A stretch of DNA of 64,000 nucleotides, taken from Kitasatospora kifunensis (lineage in GTDB: Bacteria; Actinomycetota; Actinomycetes; Streptomycetales; Streptomycetaceae). The translations under genes and the position numbers were made by a program. The notes under the pieces are model-generated. The model did no database searches. It saw only the letters and a program-made list of their open reading frames with translations, and was not told the DNA's origin. The stretch covers positions 2,480,001 through 2,544,000 of the forward strand of contig NZ_JACHJV010000001.1 in assembly GCF_014203855.1 (NCBI RefSeq), in the 5' to 3' direction. Positions 34,701 through 42,603 of this stretch are shown here, in pieces. Each line of letters opens with the position of its first letter. Within the stretch, counting starts at the first letter, position 1.

Positions 34701-35018
34701 GGCGGTCATCACGGCGGGCGAGTGCGGGCGTCGGCGGTGGTCGCGGTGCTGGCGGCGGTGCTGATGGGAGTACTGGTCGCAGGCTTGGTCATGGTGGTGA
34801 TCGCGGTGGTGACGGTGGCGGGTGGTCACCAGCAGCAGCGCGCCGCAGCCGGCGGCGAGGCCGGCGCCGGTCAGCAGGGCGGGAGCGGCCTGGGCGCCGA
34901 CGCCGAGCAGCAGCGCGGTGACGCACCACGCGGCGATGGTCGGCAGGAGCAGGCGCAGGTCGAGTCCTGGCGGCGGCGCGGCCGCGGATCGGTCGGCGGC
35001 ACCGGGAGGCTGCGGCAT
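31755..35018 (-). CDS. comEC: ComEC-type DNA uptake channel, abnormal C-terminal extension
   Basis: A 1087-aa ComEC/Rec2: hydrophobic N-terminal helices with an OB-like loop, the competence domain of about 10 helices (GLVIGDTSAMPDDLDEAFHVTDLVHLTAVSGANLSIV; core HLTAVSGAN), then a C-terminal metallo-beta-lactamase domain (LLTHFHADHSEGLPGVL, KVAHHGSANQD). ATG at 35018 has GGGGGA 6 nt upstream. Three oddities: a His/Asp/Arg-rich stretch (RHRHHRDHHHDQACDQ) in the N-terminal region; a repeated SGxDRSG-like linker from a 4x15-bp tandem repeat at 33241-33300; and loss of the usual stop near 32230, so about 150 Pro/Arg-rich residues run antisense through the small gene at 31778. The true functional end is probably near 32220. 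Confidence 0.9.
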   Translation of the reverse strand: MPQPPGAADRSAAAPPPGLDLRLLLPTIAAWCVTALLLGVGAQAAPALLTGAGLAAGCGALLLVTTRHRHHRDHHHDQACDQYSHQHRRQHRDHRRRPHSPAVMTAAVLLTCAAATTCTVLHTADLHRGPLPALATAVADAKAVDGQPGTGQGPPVARTSVSVDLTVTGDPRSRTSRARGSNPGRPVLTVDATADQVTTPAGTTRTRTPVTVIVQERDTAAWQGLLPSARIAAEARVLPASRPEQDTGAVLLAQGPPRVLTAANWAQRLAGRLRAGLRQACAGLSPDARALLPGLVIGDTSAMPDDLDEAFHVTDLVHLTAVSGANLSIVLAVLLGAPARAGTAERGGLAAFLGLPLRLSALLGAVLTVAFVTLCRPDPSVLRAAATGLLGLLALALGRPRQAVPALAGAVLVLLLVDPFLARSYGFLLSALATLGLLTAGRRWAKALHERGWPHHLADGIAAAAAAQAFCAPATVLLAPRVSLVGIPCNLLAELAITPATLIGFATLVAAPISAGLARILAELAALPTEWLAAVARYGASLPGAELAWTPGWLGVLTLALTVLAACYAAPLLVPDKSGSDRSGLDRTRPDRSKPDEGADESGLDKSGAAQPGAAQRDPGPDRRVLPGARRRGRAARIARVLVAILLIAGFLVLLLRPTPLVRIATGWPPTGARLVMCSVGQGDLLVLPVPADAAAGAPDTAVVVDTGPDPAAADTCLRDLGITRVALVLLTHFHADHSEGLPGVLRHRSVGAVETTTVDAPEGEVAKVSRWAAEAQVPVLRAAPGEHRSAGPELSWDVLWPTGRLGPETPGANNASVALLVTAGELRFALLGDLEPAAQAELLSRVRPGPVDVLKVAHHGSANQDWELARALHPRLALVSVGANNPYGHPSARTVDHLRALGSTVLRTDRAGDIAVLGDTPATLRVVTHPHPAAESAAEPVGAPVPAPAPAPAPARADPLRSEHLLALPPSSPDPLSRPRASRHGLPPPRRPRPASPAPTPARAPPGPPATARPRRRPRPPTRRGPARTDRGRATVRAGSGPPPRRRRGRRGPAAAGHWPPGGGPGHRGYRCYESSRWPFCLVGPR
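31778..32089 (+). CDS. Small acidic protein of unknown function, 103 aa
   Basis: A soluble, acidic protein (DDAEDAQWLVVLEEPAQ; C-terminal AHDGWREDG) with a Rossmann-like start GRQLLVLADRDAAEEVA. Third codon positions are almost all G or C and the residue composition looks natural, so this frame is real rather than the antisense ComEC extension. ATG at 31778 or GTG at 31787 are both possible starts. It lies between divergent holA and comEC and is wholly covered on the other strand by the abnormal comEC 3' extension. Confidence 0.65.
   Translation: MATVSSRNTGTPDDQDRHPVASGRQLLVLADRDAAEEVARTLLEQWPSLGPFELVRDALAGEDDAEDAQWLVVLEEPAQAWEPAMLAEVDAVVAAHDGWREDG
33241..33300. repeat. 4 x 15-bp tandem repeat inside comEC
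   Basis: Four 15-bp units of the form GACCTGTCCGGCCTT lie head to tail. They encode charged pentapeptide repeats in the linker between the competence domain and the beta-lactamase-like domain. Confidence 0.75.
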
Positions 35019-35067
35019 CGGAGTCCCCCAAGGGCGGCGTTGGCTGTGTGGAGTGGGGTGAGAGGAA

Positions 35068-36285
35068 TCAGGGCGTGAGCAACGGTTTGAGCTGGGTGAG
35101 CTTGCGTTCGCCGATCCCGCTGATCTGACGGAGCTGGTCGACCGAGCGGAACGGGCCGTGCGAGCTGCGGAAGTCGAGGATGTGCTGAGCCAGGACAGGT
35201 CCGACGCCGGGCAGCGCGTCAAGCTGGTCCAAGGTCGCGCGATTGAGGCTGACCGGGGGCTTCGGACCTGACGGCGGCGGCCGACCGACGACCGGCGGGG
35301 AGGGCGCGCCGACCAGGACCTGCTCACCATCGACCAGCACCCGGGCCAGGTTGAGCCCGTCGGTGTCCACCCCGGGCAGCGCGCCGCCGGCCGCGCTGAG
35401 CGCGTCGGCCACCCGCGAGCCGCCCGCGAGGGTACGGATGCCCGGGTGCGTGACGCGGCCGGCCACGTCGACCACGACGGGGGCGAGGGCGGGGGCGCTG
35501 CTCCCGGGTGCGCCGCTCCGCGGGGCGGCGGGCTCCGGTTTCGCTGGTGGCGCCGGGTCGGCCTGGGTCGCCGACTCCGCCTGACCAGCGGGCTCGGACT
35601 GGGCGGACTCGGACTGAGTGGACTCGGACTGGGCGAGTTCGGACCGAGCGAGTTCAGGCTGGGAGACCGAGCGAGCCACCGGCCTGACCGTGGCCGCCGG
35701 GACGCTTACGGCCTGTGGTCGGCCGAGCCAGAAATGCTGTGCCGCATAGCCGACGGCGAGCAGGAGCAGGAGCAGCAGGCCGAGCGCCGCCTTGCGGTCC
35801 ACCCAGAGCAGCGAGTGGAGGGCGCCGGGCAGGCGGAGCCGGAACCGCCCGGTGTTGCGGGTGTGTTCAGCCGAGGGAGCGGCGAGAGCGTCGAGCGGCG
35901 CGGCCGGGTTCGGGGCAACGGAAGCGGAAGCGGAAGCAGGAACAGGACCGGGGGTAGATCGGCGGCGGCCCACCCAGCGCCCGTAGCCGTGCGGCCAACC
36001 GTCCGGCAGGTCGGCGTCGACAGCACCGCCGCTGCCGACTCCGACAGCGGCATCGACATCGCCATCGGCATCGGCATCGGCATCGGCATCGACGGAAACA
36101 GCCTCGACGGAAACGGCACCCGCAGGAACATCGGTTTCAGGAACCGTCGACGGGAAGGCGCCGGAGTCCGGCCCAGGCGGCCCGAGCCCCGGCGGCCCGG
36201 GCGCGAGGAGGACCGCCAGCCGACTGCGGGAAAGCTCGGCGGCTTCGCGGCGGCGGGAGGTGATGGGAGCGTGCAGGCCTTTCAT
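35068..36285 (-). CDS. comEA: ComEA family DNA-binding protein with long disordered N-terminus
   Basis: A 405-aa membrane-anchored DNA receptor for the ComEC channel. Order: about 170 cytoplasmic disordered residues, one membrane helix (about 172-190; LGLLLLLLLAVGYAAQ), Ser/Glu/Gln repeats, a SLBB domain (VVVDVAGRVTHPGIRTLAGGSRVADALSAAGG) and C-terminal helix-hairpin-helix pair (LNRATLDQLDALPGVGPVLAQHILDFR; ISGIGERKLTQLKPLL). Usual ComEA is about 200-300 aa, so the N-terminus is long. Two DNA repeats shape it: (CATCGN)7 at 36051-36092 encodes an Asp-Ala run, and five 15-bp units at 35590-35664 encode SELAQ/SESTQ-type repeats. comEC starts 49 nt after its stop. Confidence 0.92.
   Translation of the reverse strand: MKGLHAPITSRRREAAELSRSRLAVLLAPGPPGLGPPGPDSGAFPSTVPETDVPAGAVSVEAVSVDADADADADGDVDAAVGVGSGGAVDADLPDGWPHGYGRWVGRRRSTPGPVPASASASVAPNPAAPLDALAAPSAEHTRNTGRFRLRLPGALHSLLWVDRKAALGLLLLLLLAVGYAAQHFWLGRPQAVSVPAATVRPVARSVSQPELARSELAQSESTQSESAQSEPAGQAESATQADPAPPAKPEPAAPRSGAPGSSAPALAPVVVDVAGRVTHPGIRTLAGGSRVADALSAAGGALPGVDTDGLNLARVLVDGEQVLVGAPSPPVVGRPPPSGPKPPVSLNRATLDQLDALPGVGPVLAQHILDFRSSHGPFRSVDQLRQISGIGERKLTQLKPLLTP
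35590..35664. repeat. 5 x 15-bp tandem repeat inside comEA
   Basis: Five degenerate copies of GGACTCGGACTGGGC are in frame and encode Ser-Glu-x-x-Gln type pentapeptides just outside the membrane helix. Confidence 0.7.
36051..36092. repeat. Hexanucleotide (CATCGN)7 repeat inside comEA
   Basis: Seven in-frame 6-bp units, the middle four identical (CATCGG), encode alternating Asp-Ala/Asp-Gly. In-frame gain or loss of units would change protein length without a frameshift. Confidence 0.8.
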
Positions 36286-36397
36286 GAGGCCGACCGTACG
36301 CAGCGCCCCGACCTACCGCCCGAGCAGCTCAGAACCTGTGGATAACCAAGCCACTGTGGACAGTTGACCAACCATCAGGCCAAGAATCGTCAGATCG

Positions 36398-37249
36398 TCA
36401 GACAAGCACCGGCGCAACCACCACCGCGAGCAGTCCAGGCCCGACATGGGCGCCGATCACCGCCCCGACCTCCAGCACCCCCATCTCACGCACACCGGGA
36501 ACCCGCTCGCGCAGTCGCTGCGCCAACGGCTCGGCACGCTCCTCGGCGGCGAGGTGGTGGACCGTGATGTCCACCTCGCCCTGCCCTGCCCGCTCGACCG
36601 CGATCTCCTCCAGCCGCGCGATCGCCCGCGACGCCGTGCGGACCTTCTCCAGCGGCTCGATCCGGCCGCCCGTGAGATGGAGCAGCGGCTTGACCGCGAG
36701 GGCCGAGCCGAGCAGCGCACGCGCCGTGCCGATCCGGCCACCGCGGCGCAGGTGTTCGAGAGTGTCGACGTAGAAGAAGGCCCGGGTCTCCGCGGCCCGG
36801 CGGACGGCTGCCGCGGCGACCTCGGCCGGCTCCAGTCCGGCCTCGCGCGCCTCGGCCGCGGCCAGTACGGCGTAACCCAGCGCCATCCCGACCAGCCGGC
36901 TGTCGACCACCTCGACCGGGATCGGCGCCTGGGCGGCGGCCAGCCTGGCCGCCTCGGCCGTGCCGGACAGCTCGGCTGACAGGTGGATCGACAGCACCGC
37001 CTTGGCACCGCTCTCGGCGGCCGCGCGGTAGGCGGCGGCGAAGGTCTCCGGATTGGGTCGCGAGGTGGTCAGGCGTTGCTTGGCGCGCAGCGCCTCGGCG
37101 ACGTCCTTGGGGGCGATCTCGACGCCCTCGGTCAGCACCTCTTCGCCCACCGCCACGCTCAGCGGGACCACCGAGATCTCGTGCCGATCGACAGCCTGCT
37201 GAGGCAGGTAGGCCGTGGAATCGGTGACAAGAGCGAGGTCAGCGGGCAT
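36398..37249 (-). CDS. DegV family fatty-acid-binding protein
   Basis: A 283-aa DegV/FakB-type protein binding long-chain fatty acids in the cytosol. Motifs: VTDSTAYLP at residues 8-16, TSRPNPETF (62-70), SIHLSAELSGT (87-97) and the C-terminal GAVIGAHVGPGLLAVVVAP, which contact the lipid carboxylate in characterised members. Actinomycetes use such proteins in fatty-acid handling, though the FakA kinase partner is not in this window. Located upstream of comEA on the same strand with a 112-bp gap. Confidence 0.92.
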   Translation of the reverse strand: MPADLALVTDSTAYLPQQAVDRHEISVVPLSVAVGEEVLTEGVEIAPKDVAEALRAKQRLTTSRPNPETFAAAYRAAAESGAKAVLSIHLSAELSGTAEAARLAAAQAPIPVEVVDSRLVGMALGYAVLAAAEAREAGLEPAEVAAAAVRRAAETRAFFYVDTLEHLRRGGRIGTARALLGSALAVKPLLHLTGGRIEPLEKVRTASRAIARLEEIAVERAGQGEVDITVHHLAAEERAEPLAQRLRERVPGVREMGVLEVGAVIGAHVGPGLLAVVVAPVLV

Positions 37250-37358
37250 GTGCCGGAGGTTACTCCCCGAATGCAGCAGAGAACAGCCGAGCCCGGACCG
37301 GCTGTCCGCGCTGCCTGGCCAGGCTCTTAGGCCGACCAGCAGACGGTGGGCCCGGGTC

Positions 37359-38135
37359 TCAGCTCGCCGAGGAGCCCGGATCGGCCTTGCGCAGCCGCTG
37401 GCCGAGCCGGGTCAACGGCTCCGCCAGGTTCAGCGCCTCCTGCGCGCTCAGCCGCCCGGCCCGCCCCGCGATTCCCGGCCGGGCACCGGCGCCAGCGAAC
37501 CCACCGGCGGCGTGCGACGCGGCGGCACCGCCCGAGGCACCGGTGCCGGCCCCGTTCCCAGCGCCGGCGGCCCCCTCCCCCGCCCGGTCCCAGTGCCGCA
37601 GCGCCCCCGCCTCGCTCTCGCACTCCTCGCTCAGCCGGCTCAGCTCGTCCGCCGCGAACCGCTGCATCCGGTCCTGCGCCGCCCAGCGCATCGACTCGGC
37701 GGAGTGCGTGATCCGCCCCGCCCGCTCGCGCAGTTCGGGCAGCTTGGCCGCGACCCGGGACGGCTCCGGTTCGCGCTCCAGCATGCGCAGTTCGGCGTCC
37801 AGCTCGACGGCGTGCGCGTCCAGGCGGTCCAGCAGGCGAAGCGCTTCGCTGAGCTGGCCGTCGGAGTCGACGCCACCGGTCAGGACCTCGCGGGTACTGG
37901 TGAGCGAGGTGCGCATGCCCAGCCGGACGGCGGCGAGTTCGCCCTGCGCTCCCGGCTTGGTGAAGGTCTTGGCCTTCAGCGTGACGTTCTCCACCACCCG
38001 GCGGGCGTGCGCCTCGGTCCGCTCGACCTTCGCCGCCACCGCCTTGGTCGCCTTGACCGCGCCGACCACCAACAGCGTGACCACGGCGATCCAGAACAGC
38101 GAGAGCAGGATGGCCAGTGCGCCGATCGCATGCAT
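37359..38135 (-). CDS. Membrane-anchored coiled-coil protein, 258 aa
   Basis: One N-terminal membrane helix (about 3-25; IGALAILLSLFWIAVVTLLVVGAV) followed by a long Lys/Glu/Arg-rich helical cytoplasmic part (about 30-190) with Leu heptads, then a Gly/Ala-rich low-complexity segment (GNGAGTGASGGAAASHAAGG) and a short conserved-looking helix (LSAQEALNLAEPLTRLGQRLRK). ATG at 38135 is taken because the membrane helix starts right after it; the frame stays open upstream. No family recognised; streptomycetes carry a similar protein between leuS and degV genes as far as I recall. Confidence 0.7.
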   Translation of the reverse strand: MHAIGALAILLSLFWIAVVTLLVVGAVKATKAVAAKVERTEAHARRVVENVTLKAKTFTKPGAQGELAAVRLGMRTSLTSTREVLTGGVDSDGQLSEALRLLDRLDAHAVELDAELRMLEREPEPSRVAAKLPELRERAGRITHSAESMRWAAQDRMQRFAADELSRLSEECESEAGALRHWDRAGEGAAGAGNGAGTGASGGAAASHAAGGFAGAGARPGIAGRAGRLSAQEALNLAEPLTRLGQRLRKADPGSSAS

Positions 38136-38348
38136 CAGGGGTGCCGCCTTCCACCAGGGCGGGCTCGTACGGGCTCCGCGCGTCAGCTTCCACGGTAGCC
38201 GCCGCGAGGCGGGTGGCACCCGGTCAGCGGCACAATCGCGGGGCAGATCAGGGTCGGCTCAGGGATGCTCAGGGATGTCCCTGAGCCGCCGAGAAACCCT
38301 GGGTGACGCGGCGCCACGGCCCGTCACGCACGCCGCGGCCCGTCACGC

Positions 38349-38388
38349 GCCGGGCCGGCCGCCCCGCGAACGGAACGGCCGGCCCGGC
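38349..38388 (-). terminator. Hairpin downstream of leuS
   Basis: Arms 38349-38360 and 38377-38388 (GCCGGGCCGGCC and complement) form a perfect 12-bp stem with a 16-nt loop, 17 nt beyond the leuS stop. No U-run. Confidence 0.65.
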
Positions 38389-38405
38389 GAGCTGCTGACG
38401 GTGCG

Positions 38406-41321
38406 TCAGCCCGTGACGATGTTCACCAGCTTCGGCGCCCGCGCGATCACCTTGCGCACCGGCGCGTCCCCGATCGCGGCGACCACCGCGGGGTCGGCCA
38501 GCGCCAGCGCCTCCAGCTCGGCGTCCGAGATGGTCGGCGGCACCTCCAGGCGGGCCTTGACCTTGCCCTTGATCTGGACCACGCAGGTCACCGCCTCGTC
38601 CACCACGTACACCGGGTCGGCGACCGGGAAGTCGGCGAAGGCCAGCGAGTCGTTGTGGCCCAGCTTGCGCCACAGCTCCTCGGCGATGTGCGGGGCCAGC
38701 GGGGCGACCATCAGCACCAGCTGCTCGGCCACCTCGCGCGGCGTGGAGCCGCGCTTGACCAGGTGGTTGTTCAGCTCGATCGCCTTGGCCACGGCCGTGT
38801 TGAAGCGCAGCCCGGACAGGTCGCCGCGGATCCCGTCGATCGCCTTGTGCAGCGCCCGCAGGGTCGGCTCGTCGGCCGGCTCCTCGGTGACCACCAGCTC
38901 GCCGGTCTCCTCGGAGACCACATTGCGCCACAGCCGCTGCAGGAAGCGGTACGAGCCGATCACCGCGCGCGGGTCCCAGGGGCGGGAGACGTCCAGCGGG
39001 CCCATCGACATCTCGTACAGGCGCAGCGTGTCCGCGCCGTACTCCTCGCAGATGGTGTCGGGCGCGACCGCGTTCTTCAGCGACTTGCCCATCTTGCCGG
39101 CCTCGCGGGTGACCGCCTCGCCCTGCCAGAAGTAGCCGCCGTCGCGCTCCTCGACCTCGACCGCGGGCACCGGGAAGCCACGCTCGTCGCGGTACACGTC
39201 GGCGGTGATCATGCCCTGGTTGAACAGCTTGTGGAACGGCTCGACGGAGGAGACGTGCCCCAGGTCGTGCAGCACCTTGTGCCAGAAGCGGGCGTACAGC
39301 AGGTGCAGCACGGCGTGCTCGGCACCGCCGACGTACAGGTCGACGCCGCCGGCCGGCTTCTGCTCGGTCGGGCCCACCCAGTACGCCTCGTTGGCCGGGT
39401 CCACCAGCCGCTCGCTGTTGACCGGGTCCACGTAGCGCAGCTCGTACCAGCAGGAACCGGCCCAGTTGGGCATGGTGTTGGTCTCGCGCCGGTAGGTCCG
39501 CACGCCCTCGCCCAGGTCCAGTTCGACGCTGACCCAGGCCTCGTTGCGCGACAGCGGGGTCTTCGGGGTGCTGGTGGCGTCGTTCGGGTCGTAGGTGTGC
39601 GGCGAGTAGTCGTCCACCTCGGGGACCTCGACCGGCAGCATCGACTCGGGCAGCGCGTGCATCACGCCGTCCTCGTCGTAGACGATCGGGAACGGCTCGC
39701 CCCAGTACCGCTGGCGGCTGAACAGCCAGTCGCGCAGGCGGAAGTTGACGGTGCCCTCGCCGATCCCGCGCTCGGTCAGCCAGGCGGTCACGGCGGCCTT
39801 GGCGTCGACCACCCGCAGGCCGTCCAGCGACAGGTCCGCGCCCGCCGAGTTGACGATCACCGAGTCATAGGTGTCGAAGGCGTCGTCCCACTCGGCCGGG
39901 TCGGTGCCGCGCCCGTCGGTCGGCTCGACCACGCAGGTCATCGGCAGCGAGAAGGCGCGCGCGAAGGCGAAGTCGCGGTGGTCGTGAGCGGGCACGGCCA
40001 TGATCGCGCCGGTGCCGTAGCCCATCAGCACGTAGTCGGCGATGAAGACCGGAACCGGCTTGCCGGTGACCGGGTTGGTCGCGTAAGCGCCGGTGAAGAC
40101 ACCGGTCTTGACCTTGGCGTCGACCTGCCGCTCGACGTCCGACTTGGCGGCGGCCATGGCCCGGTAGGCGGCGACGGCCTCGGCGGGGGTGTGCGCCTCG
40201 CCCTTCCAGTCGGCGTGCGTCTGGGCCGGCCAGGCGGCCGGGACGATCGCGTCGACCAGCTCGTGCTCGGGCGCCAGCACCATGTAGGTGGCGCCGAACA
40301 GGGTGTCGGGGCGGGTGGTGAAGACGGTGATCGCCTTCTCCTGCGCGCCCCCGTTGTGCGCCGTGACCGGGAAGTCCACCCGGGCGCCCTCGGAGCGGCC
40401 GATCCAGTTGCGCTGCTGCAGCTTGATCGCCTCGGGCCAGTCCAGCTGGTCCAGGTCGGAGATCAGGCGGTCGCCGTAGGCGGTGATCCGCATCATCCAC
40501 TGGCGCAGCTTGGACTTGAAGACCGGGAAGTTGCCGCGCTCGGAGCGGCCGTCGGCGGTGACCTCCTCGTTGGCCAGCACGGTGCCCAGGCCGGGGCACC
40601 AGTTGACGGGCACCTCCTTGCTGTACGCCAGGCGGTACTCGCCCAGCAGCTCCTCGCGCTCCAGGCCGGACAGCTCGGACCAGGCGCGGCCGTCCGGGGT
40701 CGGGCGCGAGCCGTCGGCGAAGGCGGCGATCAGCTCGGCGATCGGGCGGGCCTTGTTCGCGGCCGGGTCGTACCAGGAGTTGAAGATCTGCAGGAAGATC
40801 CACTGGGTCCAGCGGTAGTACTCCGGGTCGATGGTGGAGATCGAGCGACGCGAGTCGTGGCCCAGGCCCAGGCGGCGCAGCTGGCCGCGCATGTTGGCGA
40901 TGGCCGCCTCGGTGGAGACCCGGGGGTGCACGCCGGTGGCCACCGCGTGCTGCTCGGCGGGCAGGCCGAAGGCGTCGTAGCCCAGCGTGTGCAGCACATT
41001 GTGGCCGGTCATTCGCTGGAAGCGGGCGTAGACGTCGGTGGCGATGTACCCCAGCGGGTGGCCGACGTGCAGGCCCGCGCCGGAGGGGTACGGGAACATG
41101 TCCATGATGAAGCTGTGCGGCTTGGCGGCGACCTCGCCGGCACCGGCGGTCGGGGAGGCCAGCGGGCCCACCGGGTTGGGGGCGTTGAACGTCCCCTCCT
41201 TCTCCCAGCTGTCCTGCCAGCGGGCCTCGATGTCGGCGGCCAGGCTCGCGTCGTACTTGAACGTCGGGGTTCGGAACGGCTCGGTGGCCGCCGCAGCGGC
41301 GGCGGGGGTCGTCTCGCTCAT
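38406..41321 (-). CDS. leuS: Leucyl-tRNA synthetase
   Basis: A 971-aa class-I synthetase charging tRNA-Leu. HIGH-type motif HVGHPLGY in the N-terminal catalytic fold, CP1 editing domain with the Thr-rich [21 protein letters not shown], the KMSKS loop as GKMGKSLKN, and the C-terminal tRNA-binding domain ending [21 protein letters not shown] (short form: [13 protein letters not shown]). An Ala-rich leader of about 15 residues precedes the catalytic core. The gene is preceded by a leader peptide and terminator suggesting control by leucine supply. Confidence 0.97.
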   Translation of the reverse strand: MSETTPAAAAAATEPFRTPTFKYDASLAADIEARWQDSWEKEGTFNAPNPVGPLASPTAGAGEVAAKPHSFIMDMFPYPSGAGLHVGHPLGYIATDVYARFQRMTGHNVLHTLGYDAFGLPAEQHAVATGVHPRVSTEAAIANMRGQLRRLGLGHDSRRSISTIDPEYYRWTQWIFLQIFNSWYDPAANKARPIAELIAAFADGSRPTPDGRAWSELSGLEREELLGEYRLAYSKEVPVNWCPGLGTVLANEEVTADGRSERGNFPVFKSKLRQWMMRITAYGDRLISDLDQLDWPEAIKLQQRNWIGRSEGARVDFPVTAHNGGAQEKAITVFTTRPDTLFGATYMVLAPEHELVDAIVPAAWPAQTHADWKGEAHTPAEAVAAYRAMAAAKSDVERQVDAKVKTGVFTGAYATNPVTGKPVPVFIADYVLMGYGTGAIMAVPAHDHRDFAFARAFSLPMTCVVEPTDGRGTDPAEWDDAFDTYDSVIVNSAGADLSLDGLRVVDAKAAVTAWLTERGIGEGTVNFRLRDWLFSRQRYWGEPFPIVYDEDGVMHALPESMLPVEVPEVDDYSPHTYDPNDATSTPKTPLSRNEAWVSVELDLGEGVRTYRRETNTMPNWAGSCWYELRYVDPVNSERLVDPANEAYWVGPTEQKPAGGVDLYVGGAEHAVLHLLYARFWHKVLHDLGHVSSVEPFHKLFNQGMITADVYRDERGFPVPAVEVEERDGGYFWQGEAVTREAGKMGKSLKNAVAPDTICEEYGADTLRLYEMSMGPLDVSRPWDPRAVIGSYRFLQRLWRNVVSEETGELVVTEEPADEPTLRALHKAIDGIRGDLSGLRFNTAVAKAIELNNHLVKRGSTPREVAEQLVLMVAPLAPHIAEELWRKLGHNDSLAFADFPVADPVYVVDEAVTCVVQIKGKVKARLEVPPTISDAELEALALADPAVVAAIGDAPVRKVIARAPKLVNIVTG

Positions 41322-41395
41322 GATCCTTCAGGCTCCATCGTGTCAGATCGCGAATCGTCAGCGGGGTTACCGGGCACGGCGCGCAAGGCCCGGAG

Positions 41396-41423
41396 AAACA
41401 AAAAAGCCCCTCGACAGGAGGGG
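41396..41423 (-). terminator. Attenuator-type intrinsic terminator in leuS leader
   Basis: Read on the minus strand, CCCCTC (41418-41423), loop CTGTC and GAGGGG (41407-41412) are followed directly by a T-rich tract C-TTTTTT-G-TTT. A true U-run is unusual for this genus. It lies 75 nt before the leuS start and 48 nt after the leader peptide stop. Confidence 0.85.
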
Positions 41424-41425
41424 AT

Positions 41426-41447
41426 GCCACGCTGACTCCGGCGTGGC
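41426..41447 (-). promoter_or_regulatory. Hairpin between leader peptide and attenuator
   Basis: GCCACGC and GCGTGGC arms (7 bp, loop of 8) sit just before the terminator. The stretch at 41430-41436 is also exactly complementary to 41470-41476 at the leader-peptide stop, so two alternative folds exist. Confidence 0.6.
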
Positions 41448-41470
41448 CCGCTGGGCTCGGCCGGTCCTGG

Positions 41471-41509
41471 TCAGCGCGGCCGGCTAAGGAGCAGGCGCAC
41501 GGTTCGCAT
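41471..41509 (-). CDS. leuS leader peptide with three consecutive Leu codons
   Basis: A 12-residue frame reads MRTVRLLLSRPR. Its Leu codons are CTG-CTC-CTT; CTT is rare in such GC-rich genomes, so a ribosome would pause there when charged tRNA-Leu is low. There is no ribosome-binding site, but a TACCCT -10-like hexamer ends 6 nt before the A of ATG, so transcription probably starts at the ATG and the peptide is leaderless, as other streptomycete attenuator peptides are. Placement upstream of an intrinsic terminator and leuS makes a classical attenuator likely. Confidence 0.8.
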   Translation of the reverse strand: MRTVRLLLSRPR

Positions 41510-41515
41510 GGCAGC

Positions 41516-41521
41516 AGGGTA
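41516..41521 (-). promoter_or_regulatory. -10 hexamer of the leuS leader promoter
   Basis: TACCCT (minus strand) fits TANNNT and ends 6 nt before the leader ATG. No good -35 hexamer is seen; the upstream 25 bp overlap the galE terminator. Confidence 0.5.
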
Positions 41522-41528
41522 CCGCAGG

Positions 41529-41561
41529 CGTGCTCGGGGCGTGGTGAGCGCCCCGAGCACG
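41529..41561 (-). terminator. Hairpin downstream of galE-like gene
   Basis: CGTGCTCGGGGCG (41529-41541) and its perfect complement (41549-41561) form a 13-bp stem with a TGGTGAG loop, 6 nt after the epimerase stop. It separates galE from the leuS transcript. Confidence 0.8.
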
Positions 41562-41567
41562 GCAGGC

Positions 41568-42557
41568 TCAGACCAGCCGCTCGTCGCGGATCTCGGCCCA
41601 GCGCAGCGAGTCGCGAATGCCCTCGGCGAGGCTGAGCTGCGGCTGCCAGCCGAGCAGCCGCTTGGCCCGGTCACTGCGGGTGTAGGCGCCGGCCACGTCG
41701 CCGGGGCGGCTCTCGGTCGAGGCCTTCGCCACCGGCGGGGTGACCACGCTGTTGAAGGCGTCGATCAGCTCGTTGACGGTGGTCCCGGTCCCGGTGCCGA
41801 GGTTGATCACCGAGGAGCGCTTGCCCTCCAGCGCCGCCTCGAACTCCTGCAGCGCCGCGACGTGCGCAGCCGCCAGGTCCCAGACGTGCACGTAGTCGCG
41901 GATGCCCGAGCCGTCACGGGTCGGCCAGTCGGTACCGGTGACCTGGAACGGCACCCCGTTCTCGTGCGCCTCGATCAGCTTGCCGAGCGCGTGGCTGGGA
42001 CGGCGCACCTGCAGACCGGTGCGCAGCCGGGGGTCGGCGCCGATCGGGTTGAAGTAGCGCAGCGAGAGGATCCGGATCGGCTGGGTCGCGGCGATGTCGG
42101 CGAACATGCCCTCGCAGACCGCCTTGGTGCGCGCGTACGGGCTCTGCGGGGCGATGCCCGACTCCTCGTCCACGCTGAAGTCCTCGCCGGGCAGGTAGAT
42201 CGACCCGGAGGAGGAGAAGATCATCTTCTCGCAGCCGTTGCGGATCAGGTGCTCGACGAAGTCCAGGCTCTTGGCCACGTTCGCCCGGTAGTACCCGATC
42301 GGGTCGCCCACCGAGTCCGGCACCACGATCAGCGCCGCGCAGTGCACGACCGCCTCGATCTCCGGGTGCTCGGCGAAGATCCGATCCACCAGCGCGCCGT
42401 CCGCAATGTCGCCCCGGTAGAAGGCTCGACCCTCGGCGAACTCCTGGCGGCCGGTCACCAGGCTGTCCAGGATGACGGGCGTGATGCCGGCATCCAGGCA
42501 GGCCGAAGCGACGGTGCTGCCGATGTACCCGGCGCCACCGGAGATCAGTACCTTCAT
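41568..42557 (-). CDS. galE: UDP-glucose 4-epimerase (GalE family)
   Basis: A 329-aa extended short-chain dehydrogenase. N-terminal NAD-binding GGAGYIGS (residues 7-14), catalytic Ser in SSSGSIY and Tyr-x-x-x-Lys as YARTK, then LRYFNPIGA and the substrate loop TDWPTRDGSGIRDYVHVWDLA. It interconverts UDP-glucose and UDP-galactose for cell-wall or exopolysaccharide synthesis. ATG at 42557. Located between leuS and an XRE regulator; no galactose operon partners are seen, so a polysaccharide role is as likely as galactose catabolism. Confidence 0.93.
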   Translation of the reverse strand: MKVLISGGAGYIGSTVASACLDAGITPVILDSLVTGRQEFAEGRAFYRGDIADGALVDRIFAEHPEIEAVVHCAALIVVPDSVGDPIGYYRANVAKSLDFVEHLIRNGCEKMIFSSSGSIYLPGEDFSVDEESGIAPQSPYARTKAVCEGMFADIAATQPIRILSLRYFNPIGADPRLRTGLQVRRPSHALGKLIEAHENGVPFQVTGTDWPTRDGSGIRDYVHVWDLAAAHVAALQEFEAALEGKRSSVINLGTGTGTTVNELIDAFNSVVTPPVAKASTESRPGDVAGAYTRSDRAKRLLGWQPQLSLAEGIRDSLRWAEIRDERLV

Positions 42558-42603
42558 GAGCTGCGAGCCTTCCCGTCCGTCCGCTGTGTCCCGGAAGCCT
42601 AGC

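Noticed and set aside
41568..42557. T-box or riboswitch upstream of leuS
   Set aside because: No T-box consensus (TGGNACCGCG-like) is seen; the Leu-codon peptide with terminator explains the region better.
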